Positions 22,333 through 29,475 of a stretch of DNA of 39,165 bases are shown one piece after another. Within the stretch, counting starts at the first letter, position 1; every line of letters starts with the position of its first letter. The translations under genes were made by a program, and so were the position numbers. Source of the stretch: WLMZ01 sp037140375 (GTDB lineage Bacteria > Actinomycetota > Acidimicrobiia > Acidimicrobiales > Ilumatobacteraceae); NCBI GenBank assembly GCA_037140375.1, contig JBAXER010000022.1:1-39165 (forward strand), in the 5' to 3' direction. The notes under the pieces were generated by a model. It had not been told where the DNA came from. It searched no databases and was given only the letters and a program-made list of their open reading frames with translations.

Positions 22333-23367
22333 ATGAGCGAGGTCAATGGAATCGATGTCCCATCCGTAACCGCGTGGCTAGAGCACAACGTGTCCGGCGC
22401 TCAAGGGCCCTTCACGTTTACGTTCATTGCTGGCGGCCACTCGAACCTCACGTTCGCTGTCACTGGCGCAAACGGCGCCCGCTACGTGCTGCGTCGACCG
22501 CCGCTTGGCCACGTGCTGGCAAGCGCTCACGACATGGGTCGCGAACACCGCATCATTTCTGGTTTGCAGCAATCGGCTGTGCCAGTAGCACCGGCCCTGG
22601 GTTACTGCGACGACCCGGCCGTAAACGGCGTTCCGTTCTACGTAATGGGTTTTGTCGACGGCCACGTCATCCGCGATGCAGCCACCGCAACTGCTGTGCT
22701 CACGCCCGAAGGTCGCCGCCGCGCCAGCGAGTCAATCGTCGACACGATGGCGGCCATCCACGCTGTTGATCTGGGTGAGGCCGGGCTGCACGACCTCGGT
22801 CGTCACGAGGATTACATTGCGCGCCAACTTCGCCGTTGGTATGGCAACTGGAACTCGCAAAAGACCCGCGAACTCCCCGCGGTCGATCAGGTTCACGATG
22901 AACTGCTCAAGCGCATCCCAGCGCAAGGACCGGCCACCATCGTGCACGGCGACTATCGCCTCGATAACTGCATGGTCGACGACAACGGCGACATCGTGGC
23001 CGTACTCGACTGGGAGATCTGCACGCTGGGCGATCCTCTCGCCGACCTCGGTCTGCTGATGGTCTATTGGACCGGCCCCGACGACGAAGGCTCTGCATGG
23101 ACCGGTTCGTCCACCACCGCACCCGGCTTTTTGAATCGTCACGATCTCGCCCACCGCTACGCGCAGGTCACCGGCCGCGATCTCTCTCAACTCGATTTCT
23201 ATGTGGCCTTCGCCTATTGGAAACTGGCGTGCATCCTTGAGGGCGTCTACTCGCGCTACCTCGGTGGCGCGCTGGGCGATCGCGATCCTGAAGAACTGCT
23301 TCCCTTCAAGATGCAAGTCGACGGCGCCGCACTCAAAGCCCTCGAGGCGCTCGGACGTTTGGCATGA
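22333..23367 (+). CDS. APH-family phosphotransferase (ACAD10/11-like kinase)
   Basis: A 344-residue protein kinase-like small-molecule phosphotransferase. The nucleotide loop region GGHSNLTFAV and the beta-3 segment RYVLRRPP stand near the N-terminus. The catalytic loop IVHGDYRLDNCMVD and the metal-binding DWEICTLGDPLADLG are typical of the aminoglycoside-phosphotransferase/ACAD10-11 branch common in actinobacteria next to acyl-CoA metabolism genes. Human ACAD10/11 kinase domains phosphorylate 4-hydroxyacyl-CoA, so a hydroxy-fatty-acid role is possible, but there is no dehydrogenase beside it. ATG 22333 is supported by the -10-like TACCGT. Its stop overlaps the start of the PAC2 gene (ATGA), so they form an operon. 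It is not predicted to be an antibiotic-resistance gene. Confidence 0.88.
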   Translation: MSEVNGIDVPSVTAWLEHNVSGAQGPFTFTFIAGGHSNLTFAVTGANGARYVLRRPPLGHVLASAHDMGREHRIISGLQQSAVPVAPALGYCDDPAVNGVPFYVMGFVDGHVIRDAATATAVLTPEGRRRASESIVDTMAAIHAVDLGEAGLHDLGRHEDYIARQLRRWYGNWNSQKTRELPAVDQVHDELLKRIPAQGPATIVHGDYRLDNCMVDDNGDIVAVLDWEICTLGDPLADLGLLMVYWTGPDDEGSAWTGSSTTAPGFLNRHDLAHRYAQVTGRDLSQLDFYVAFAYWKLACILEGVYSRYLGGALGDRDPEELLPFKMQVDGAALKALEALGRLA

Positions 23368-24254
23368 CCAACGCCTATACGTTCGTCGACGGCGCCGCAC
23401 CCGACGTCCACGATGCAGCACTGGTCGTGATGTTCACCGGTTGGATCGACGCAAGCGGAGCCGCCGGCGCGGCGATGGCCACCCTTGAGGCCGAGTGCAA
23501 CGCGCGCACGATAGCCACCTTCGATAGCGACACGTTCATCGACTACCGCGCTCGACGTCCAACGATGGAACTGCGCGACGGCGTGAATACCAAACTCACA
23601 TGGCCCGAGATCGAACTGAAACTCGGCCATGATCTTGACGGCAAAGCTGTGCTGTTGCTCAGCGGCCCTGAGCCCGACATGGCGTGGCGTTATTTCGCTC
23701 GCGAGGTCGCCGCGCTCGGCGTTGCACTCGGCGTGCGCCGCATGGTTGCGCTTGGTGCGTATCCGTTTGCGTCGCCGCACACTCGCCCAGCTCGACTGTC
23801 GGTCTCGGCACCATCAGCCGAACTCGTCGCCTCGCTGCATCTTCAAAAGAACTCGGTCGATGTTCCTGCTGGCGTCGCTTCGGTGCTCGAGCACGCCTTT
23901 CACGATGCCAGCATCGAGTCACTTGGGCTCTGGGTTCAAGTGCCCCACTACATCGCCACAATGGCCTATCCAGCCGCCACAGTTTCGTTGCTCACCGGCC
24001 TCGGTCAGTACGGCGGCGTCCGGGTCGACGGCGCTGCGCCACGACAAGAGACAGCCATCCAACGCGAGCGGCTCGACGAACTCGTGGCTGGCAACGACGA
24101 CCATCGCGAGATGGTCCGCCAACTTGAGGCCGTGTACGACAGCGTCGAGAACCACCCGTCGAGTGATCGCCAATTCACCGACGCCGAGATTCCAACTGGT
24201 GACGAACTCGCGGCCGAACTCGAGCAGTACCTTCGCGACCAAAGCGAAGGCTGA
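23364..24254 (+). CDS. PAC2 family protein
   Basis: A 296-residue protein of the PAC2 family (proteasome assembly chaperone 2-like fold). It shows the opening VVMFTGWIDASGAAGAAM, then DTFIDYRARRPTMEL, LLLSGPEPDMAWRYFAREV and VALGAYP, in the order usual for actinobacterial members. The C-terminal ~70 residues are helical and acidic (QRERLDELVAGNDDHREMV). Archaeal and eukaryotic relatives help proteasome assembly; in actinobacteria the role is unproven, and no proteasome gene lies in this window. ATG 23364 overlaps the previous stop by 4 bases, indicating translational coupling with the phosphotransferase. Confidence 0.9.
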   Translation: MTNAYTFVDGAAPDVHDAALVVMFTGWIDASGAAGAAMATLEAECNARTIATFDSDTFIDYRARRPTMELRDGVNTKLTWPEIELKLGHDLDGKAVLLLSGPEPDMAWRYFAREVAALGVALGVRRMVALGAYPFASPHTRPARLSVSAPSAELVASLHLQKNSVDVPAGVASVLEHAFHDASIESLGLWVQVPHYIATMAYPAATVSLLTGLGQYGGVRVDGAAPRQETAIQRERLDELVAGNDDHREMVRQLEAVYDSVENHPSSDRQFTDAEIPTGDELAAELEQYLRDQSEG

Positions 24255-24292
24255 GTCACTTCGTCAAGTTCCCACGCCTGCAACGCGGGCGC

Positions 24293-24323
24293 TACGTTTC
24301 ATGCAGCACATGACACGAGGGGG
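24293..24323 (+). promoter_or_regulatory. Putative -10 box and ribosome site for the F420 oxidoreductase gene
   Basis: TACGTT (24293-24298) fits TANNNT, and GAGGGGG (24317-24323) lies 8 nt before ATG 24332. This gives a conventional short leader and supports that start. Confidence 0.5.
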
Positions 24324-24331
24324 ATTCACAC

Positions 24332-25351
24332 ATGAAGGTTGATGGAGGAATCGGTACAGACCTACACAAGGTCGCCGAACAAGCCAAGCAAGCCGAAGCC
24401 GCTGGCTACTCGGGAGCATGGACCGCTGAAACAAGCCACGATCCGTTTTTCCCCTTGTTGCTCGCCGCCGAACACACCACCACGCTCGAGCTCGGCACGT
24501 CGATTGCAGTGGCGTTTGCGCGCAGCCCAATGACGCTCGCCAACACTGGCTGGGATTTGCAAAGCTTCTCGAAGGGCCGTTTTGTAATGGGCCTCGGCAG
24601 CCAAATCAAGCCGCACATCACCAAGCGTTTCAGCATGGAGTGGAGCCATCCAGCAGCGCGTATGCGCGAGATGGTTCTGGCGATGCGTGCCATCTGGGAT
24701 TGCTGGCTCAACGGCACGGCACTCAACTTCCGCGGCGAGTTCTACACGCACACGTTGATGACACCGTTCTTCGCTCCTGCTGCCTCAGACATCAGCGCAT
24801 ACGGCGTGCCAAAGATCTTCCTCGCAGGCGTTGGCGAATTGATGACTGAGGTTGCGGGCGAAGTCTGCGACGGCTTCATCTGCCACGGCTTCACCACCGA
24901 GAAGTACCTGCGCGAGGTCACTATTCCGGCGCTCGCTCGCGGCCGCGCCAAGGCTGGCAAGACCATGGAGGGCTTCGAGATCGTTGGCCCAAGCTTTGTG
25001 GTCACCGGCACCGACAAAGCCGAAATGGCCGCAGCCATCGATGGCACCCGCCAGCAGATCGCGTTCTACGGTTCGACACCCGCCTACAAAAACGTGCTCG
25101 ACATCCACGGATGGGGCGGCTTGCAAGAGCAGCTCAACGCGCTGAGCAAGCAGGGTGGTTGGGTCGAGATGGGCAACCTGATCACCGACGAAATCCTCAA
25201 CACGTTTGCGGTGGTCGGCGAACCCGAGCAGATCGCTCCTGAGCTGCACCAGCGTTACGGCGATGTGATTCAGCGCATCAGCTTCTACACGCCCTACAAG
25301 ACAGACCCGGTGCGTTGGCAACAGGTGATCAACGCAGTCAAGGCGTCGTAG
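24332..25351 (+). CDS. F420-dependent LLM-class oxidoreductase
   Basis: A 339-residue TIM-barrel protein of the luciferase-like monooxygenase superfamily. It starts MKVDGGIGTDL and carries AGYSGAWTAETSHDPFFPL, TSIAVAFARSPM, GRFVMGLGSQIKPHITKRF and PKIFLAGVGELMTEVAGEV, closely following the actinobacterial group typified by MSMEG_2256 (TIGR03617). Enzymes of this type use coenzyme F420, and their substrates are mostly unknown. The strong ribosome site GAGGGGG precedes the ATG. It is downstream of PAC2 (77-base gap, own promoter-like box) and convergent with the HDAC-family gene. It indicates that the organism makes F420. Confidence 0.9.
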   Translation: MKVDGGIGTDLHKVAEQAKQAEAAGYSGAWTAETSHDPFFPLLLAAEHTTTLELGTSIAVAFARSPMTLANTGWDLQSFSKGRFVMGLGSQIKPHITKRFSMEWSHPAARMREMVLAMRAIWDCWLNGTALNFRGEFYTHTLMTPFFAPAASDISAYGVPKIFLAGVGELMTEVAGEVCDGFICHGFTTEKYLREVTIPALARGRAKAGKTMEGFEIVGPSFVVTGTDKAEMAAAIDGTRQQIAFYGSTPAYKNVLDIHGWGGLQEQLNALSKQGGWVEMGNLITDEILNTFAVVGEPEQIAPELHQRYGDVIQRISFYTPYKTDPVRWQQVINAVKAS

Positions 25352-25376
25352 CGCCAGCGCTGCGGGGAGCTTGTTG

Positions 25377-26420
25377 TCAGGCGCCCAGACCAATAAGCCA
25401 GCGACGAACGTTGTCGCCCAGCGCCGAGATGTCGTAGCCGCCCTCTTGCAGCACAACTGTGGGAAGGCCAAGCTCGGCGACCATCGCACCGCACCGCTCA
25501 AAACCATCGGTTGTTACCGAGAGGTCGCAGATCGGGTCGGTGATAAACGTGTCGAGTCCGAGCGACACGATCACCATGCCTGAACCGAACGATGCAATGG
25601 CATCACAGGCTCGTTGGAGCGCAGCGATGTACGCGTCGTCCTCGGTGCGCGCTGCCAGCGGAACGTTGATGTTTGATCCCGCTCCCCTGCCTGCGCCCGT
25701 TTCGTCGGCATAGCCAACGGTGTACGGATACGCGCGGGCCGGATCGCCGTGCAGCGACACGTACTGCACATCGTCGCGCGCGTAAAAGATCTCTTGGGTG
25801 CCGTTGCCATGGTGGTAGTCGACATCGAGCACCGTGACCTTTGTGCCCGTGGTAGCGGCGACGTGATGCGCTGCGATCGCTGCGTTGTTGAAGAAGCAGT
25901 AACCGCCATACAGCGAACTCGTTGCGTGATGCCCTGGCGGACGGCACAGCCCATATGCCGACGATGCACCATCAAGCACAATCTGCGTAGCGCTCATCGC
26001 GGTATCTACCGCAGCGAGCGCCGCCGTGTAAGTGCCGCTTGTGATTGGCGTGGTGGTCTCAAAGCACCACCAACCAAGTCGACCATTCACGGACTCGGGC
26101 TCGCGCCCGGGCGACATTCCGTTGCGCAGCGCTGGCCGATAAAAAACATCGGGAGCGACGTCGGCGGTGGGTCCGCACGCGATCTGGTATTCGTCCCATG
26201 CGGTGGAGAGGAACCGAAGCAAGCCGGGATCGTGCACAGCCTCGATCGGCGCGGCTCCCCACGATGACGGCGACACGAGATCGAAGCGAGAATCGGCCTG
26301 TAGCGCAGCGTGGATCGCCTCGCCCCGACCGATGTGCTCCCAAGGTTCCATCACCCGAGATTGTTCGATACTGCTCTTTGGATCGTGCAGCAGATGGGCA
26401 GGCGTGTAGACGACCTTCAT
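25377..26420 (-). CDS. HDAC-family deacetylase / acetylpolyamine amidohydrolase-like
   Basis: A 347-residue zinc amidohydrolase of the arginase/HDAC fold (class II-like bacterial branch). Conserved parts are SRVMEPWEHIGRGEAI, RPPGHHA (His164-His165), DVDYHHGNGTQEIF (zinc ligands Asp201 and His203), SLHGDP, the VSLGLDTFITDP strand (third zinc ligand Asp290) and VLQEGGYD. Bacterial relatives deacetylate polyamines, acetoin-pathway proteins (AcuC) or other acyl-amides; which applies here is unclear. ATG 26420 is used; a GTG two codons upstream is possible. It follows the fatty-acyl-AMP ligase on the same strand with a 55-base gap. Confidence 0.9.
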   Translation of the reverse strand: MKVVYTPAHLLHDPKSSIEQSRVMEPWEHIGRGEAIHAALQADSRFDLVSPSSWGAAPIEAVHDPGLLRFLSTAWDEYQIACGPTADVAPDVFYRPALRNGMSPGREPESVNGRLGWWCFETTTPITSGTYTAALAAVDTAMSATQIVLDGASSAYGLCRPPGHHATSSLYGGYCFFNNAAIAAHHVAATTGTKVTVLDVDYHHGNGTQEIFYARDDVQYVSLHGDPARAYPYTVGYADETGAGRGAGSNINVPLAARTEDDAYIAALQRACDAIASFGSGMVIVSLGLDTFITDPICDLSVTTDGFERCGAMVAELGLPTVVLQEGGYDISALGDNVRRWLIGLGA

Positions 26421-26475
26421 CTGCACATCGTTGCAGAAACCAACTCACCAAGCGCACCCGATGGCGCCGAGTTTT

Positions 26476-28167
26476 TTACTCGAAGAGTTCGAGTTCTTCG
26501 TTGAGATACAACTCGCGACACTTCGCGCGTTGCAGTTTGCCCGATGAGGTCTTGGGTAACGTGCCCGCCTTCACGAGCATGATGTCGCGTGGCGGCAGAC
26601 CGCACACCTCGATGGTGCGATGGTGAATGGCAGCCCGCACTGCGGCAGTGTCTTCGGTGCGAACTTCGGCTACGACGACAACAGTCTCCTTGCCCTTATA
26701 ACCCTCGACACCGAACGCAATCACGTTGCCTGCGCGCACACCCTCAAGTGGCCCAACGGCTCGCTCGATGTCTTCGGGGAATACGTTGCGCCCACCAACG
26801 ATGATGACGTCTTTGATGCGACCGCACAGCACCAGTTCGTTGTCGAGCATGTAACCGAGGTCGCCAGTGCAGAGCCACCCATCAACAAACATCGCCGCGG
26901 TTGCATCGGGGCGCTTGTAGTAACCCGGCGTGACCGAGGTGCCGCGGAGAAGCAACTCGCCAACGTGACGCTCGGGAAGTTCTTCGCGGGTGTCGACATG
27001 CACGATGCGCATCTCGAGGCCGGGGACCGGGCGACCCAACAACGGGAGGCGACGCACCGAGTCGGCCTCGGTGTCGTCGGTGATGTCGAGTGGCTTGGCG
27101 ACGCGATCTCGTTCGAGCAGCACTCGGTCGACATCGTCGGTGCGTAAGCCGCGGTGCCGTGGAGGGAACGCTCCTCCGATTGCAACCTCAGCCATGCCGA
27201 AAGCGGGGAAGACGCCACCGGGCTTGAATCCGAAACGCCCCGCCTCAACAACAAACGCCTCGACGGCTGATGGATCGACAGGCTCAGCACCGCTGAGCGC
27301 GAGCGTGAGCTGCGAGAGGTCGAGATCCTTCATGCGTTTCAGAGCACGGGTGGCGAGCACCCAGGAGAAGTTTGGACCTGCCGTGGCAGTGCCACCGTGA
27401 TCGCTGATCCACTGCATCCAGTTACCCGGGTGCGCCATGAAATCTTGAGGTGCGGCTTGAACAAGCTGGCATCCGTTGGTCATCGGGATCGAGAGAAATC
27501 CGACCAATCCCATGTCGTGATAGAGGGGCAGCCACGACACCATGACTTCGTCGGGACCGAGCTGCGCTGCAGCGCACGAAGCATCGATGTTCGCGGTGAG
27601 TACCCGATCGGGGATCATCACGCCTTTGGGTTCGCTCGTGGAGCCGCTGGTGTATTGCAGGATCACTAAGCGCTCTGGATCGTTGGCAGGAATCTCAAGG
27701 CGCTCGCCCGACGGATTGCCCGGACGCGGCATGACTGCTGCCATTGGCTCGATCGGTGGGTCGCCAGGACCCGATTGGTAAAACGGCGCCAACGCATCGT
27801 CGATCAGGACAAGCTTTGCGTCGCCGTGCTGAATGCGACCGCGCGTGCTCTCGACAAATGCATCGAGCGATGCCATCCGCATCGGGAGCGGCAGCACCAT
27901 GCTGGCGATGCCGCTGAGCCAACACCCTTGGATGATGGTCATGAGTGCGCGGCTGGTGGGTCCGAGGATTGCAACATGGTCGCCGGGCACGAGCCCGCGG
28001 GCCTGCAGTGCGGCACCCACTGCGCGTGCCTCGTCGTGGATCTGACCCCACGAAACAAAGCTCGGCTCGTCGGCGGGGGTGACCGAAGCACCTACAAAGC
28101 GGACCCCCGTTGGACGGTCGGCCGCTCGCTGTAGGCGATCGGTGATAGAACCTGTAATCGAAGTCAT
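26476..28167 (-). CDS. Fatty-acyl-AMP ligase (FAAL)
   Basis: A 563-residue adenylate-forming enzyme that activates fatty acids as acyl-adenylates, usually for loading on an acyl carrier protein or polyketide synthase rather than CoA. It has the P-loop YTSGSTSEPKGVM, the FAAL-typical WLPLYHDMGLVGFLSIPM, FGMAEVAIGG, LCTGDLGYM, GRIKDVIIVGGRNVFPEDIE and the C-terminal lysine motif LPKTSSGKLQRAKCREL. ATG 28167 is chosen because an in-frame extension to 28248 has no similarity and would overlap the divergent dsbB-like gene; TAGGTT lies 10 nt upstream. No polyketide synthase or carrier protein is adjacent, so its acceptor is unknown. Confidence 0.9.
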   Translation of the reverse strand: MTSITGSITDRLQRAADRPTGVRFVGASVTPADEPSFVSWGQIHDEARAVGAALQARGLVPGDHVAILGPTSRALMTIIQGCWLSGIASMVLPLPMRMASLDAFVESTRGRIQHGDAKLVLIDDALAPFYQSGPGDPPIEPMAAVMPRPGNPSGERLEIPANDPERLVILQYTSGSTSEPKGVMIPDRVLTANIDASCAAAQLGPDEVMVSWLPLYHDMGLVGFLSIPMTNGCQLVQAAPQDFMAHPGNWMQWISDHGGTATAGPNFSWVLATRALKRMKDLDLSQLTLALSGAEPVDPSAVEAFVVEAGRFGFKPGGVFPAFGMAEVAIGGAFPPRHRGLRTDDVDRVLLERDRVAKPLDITDDTEADSVRRLPLLGRPVPGLEMRIVHVDTREELPERHVGELLLRGTSVTPGYYKRPDATAAMFVDGWLCTGDLGYMLDNELVLCGRIKDVIIVGGRNVFPEDIERAVGPLEGVRAGNVIAFGVEGYKGKETVVVVAEVRTEDTAAVRAAIHHRTIEVCGLPPRDIMLVKAGTLPKTSSGKLQRAKCRELYLNEELELFE

Positions 28168-28177
28168 AAGCGTCCCT

Positions 28178-28183
28178 AACCTA
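28178..28183 (-). promoter_or_regulatory. Putative -10 box (TAGGTT) for the FAAL gene
   Basis: On the minus strand TAGGTT ends 10 nt before ATG 28167. It fits the TANNNT-plus-short-leader pattern seen at several other genes here. Confidence 0.35.
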
Positions 28184-28227
28184 GTCGGCGAGGGAACTTC
28201 GAACCCGTTCTCTACGACTTGGTGAGT

Positions 28228-28767
28228 ATGACCCCCCTCAAAGCGCAACTCTTCTTCGCCACGCTGACTCTCGCCGTCTTGGCCGCCTCAATTGGTTTGA
28301 TCTTCATGCGCGCCGTCGCGACGCGCCGTCCAGCAGTACGTGAATCGCTCAACGCGCTGTCGGCCGCATGCGTTCCGCTCGCTGCGCTGATCGCTGCGGT
28401 GTCGATGGCGGGCAGCTTGTATTTCTCTGAGGTTGCCAACTATCTGCCGTGCACGCTGTGCTGGTACCAGCGCATCGCGATGTATTCGCTGGCGATCATC
28501 CTCACCATCGCCGCCGTGCGTCGCGACACATTGATCCGTCGCTACTCATTGCCCTTGGCCGGCATCGGCATCGCGATCTCGGGATACCACTACCTTCTCG
28601 AACGCTTCCCCCAACTCGACACCGGCGTATGTAACACCACCATTCCGTGCGAATACGTGTGGTTCGAGAAGTTCGGTTTCGTGACCTTGCCGTTCATGGC
28701 GCTCGTTGGCTTCATCGCCATCTTCGCGCTCACCAGCGTTCCCTCTCCAACAACACCCAAGGAGTAG
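28228..28767 (+). CDS. DsbB/BdbC-like disulfide oxidoreductase
   Basis: A 179-residue membrane protein of about five helices. The quinone-linked active site CTLCWYQR lies at Cys75-Cys78 at the start of a helix, and a second external cysteine pair (Cys135 and Cys141, GVCNTTIPCEYVWFEKFG) matches DsbB/BdbC. Such proteins reoxidise a periplasmic or extracytoplasmic thiol oxidase. ATG 28228 is taken; TTG 28219 or GTG 28222 would add two or three residues. It is followed after 2 bases by a membrane-tethered thioredoxin-fold protein, the likely partner, giving an oxidative folding pair that could form the disulfides of the cysteine-containing exported proteins of this organism. Confidence 0.9.
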   Translation: MTPLKAQLFFATLTLAVLAASIGLIFMRAVATRRPAVRESLNALSAACVPLAALIAAVSMAGSLYFSEVANYLPCTLCWYQRIAMYSLAIILTIAAVRRDTLIRRYSLPLAGIGIAISGYHYLLERFPQLDTGVCNTTIPCEYVWFEKFGFVTLPFMALVGFIAIFALTSVPSPTTPKE

Positions 28768-28769
28768 TC

Positions 28770-29429
28770 GTGGCCTCCCCCACCACCAGCACCCCACACA
28801 AGAAGAACCCCACAAAGACCCTGTGGATCGGCGTCGGTGCCGCACTCACGTTGGTCGTCGCGATCGCAGCGATCATTGCCTTTGCTGGCGGCGACAGCAC
28901 CAAAACAGTTACGTCGTTGCCCACCGAAGTCGAAGAGTTCAGGTCCGTCACGGTTACCGGAGTGGCGCTGCCCAAGATGGCCGACAGCGACGACCCGGCG
29001 GTAGGCACGCAGGCACCTCAGCTCGACGGCTTCACATTCGATGGCTCGGCTGTCACTATCAAGCCGGGCGAGCCCACCTTGGTGGTGCTGCTCGCTCATT
29101 GGTGCCCGCATTGCCAACGCGAGGTGCCTCGCTTGGTGCAGTGGAACAACGACGGCGGAGTGCCCGCGGGCGTGGAGATCGTTGGCATTGCTACCGCTAC
29201 CGACTCGCAGAAGCCCAACTTTCCGCCGTCGGCCTGGCTGGCTCGCGAGTCATTCCCGTGGCCGGTGCTCGTAGACAGTTCGAAGCAGGAGGCCGCGAAC
29301 GCTCTAGGCCTCTCAGGGTTCCCAACATTCGTGTTTCTCGATGCCGAGGGCAAGGTGCTGTTCCGTACGAGCGGCGAGGTTGAGATGTCGGCCCTTCGCG
29401 AGAAGATCGTCAATGCGATGGGCACCTGA
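28770..29429 (+). CDS. Membrane-anchored TlpA/ResA-like thioredoxin
   Basis: A 219-residue protein with an N-terminal anchor helix (~17-39) after KKNPTK, and an extracytoplasmic thioredoxin-like domain (~75-219). The active site is HWCPHC (Cys112, Cys115), followed by QREVPRLVQW; the cis-Pro loop is SGFPTFVF. The CPHC dipeptide is that of DsbA-type oxidases, although the fold arrangement (VGTQAPQLDGFTFDG lead-in) is TlpA/ResA-like. GTG 28770 is set by AAGGAG 6 nt upstream and lies 2 bases after the dsbB-like stop, so the two are one operon. I infer it is the substrate-facing oxidoreductase kept oxidised by its neighbour. Confidence 0.9.
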   Translation: MASPTTSTPHKKNPTKTLWIGVGAALTLVVAIAAIIAFAGGDSTKTVTSLPTEVEEFRSVTVTGVALPKMADSDDPAVGTQAPQLDGFTFDGSAVTIKPGEPTLVVLLAHWCPHCQREVPRLVQWNNDGGVPAGVEIVGIATATDSQKPNFPPSAWLARESFPWPVLVDSSKQEAANALGLSGFPTFVFLDAEGKVLFRTSGEVEMSALREKIVNAMGT

Positions 29430-29461
29430 TAATGGTCGTGGGTAGCTAGACAGCAGGCCCG

Positions 29462-29467
29462 TAGAGT
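29462..29467 (+). promoter_or_regulatory. Putative -10 box (TAGAGT) for leuS
   Basis: TAGAGT ends 8 nt before ATG 29476, consistent with a leaderless or near-leaderless leuS message. It favours ATG 29476 over GTG 29470, which lies only 2 nt from the box. Confidence 0.45.
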
Positions 29468-29475
29468 GGGTGTCT

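Noticed and set aside
22333..23367. Aminoglycoside resistance kinase
   Set aside because: The fold is shared, but sequence features and PAC2 coupling match the ACAD10/11-like metabolic branch rather than resistance enzymes.
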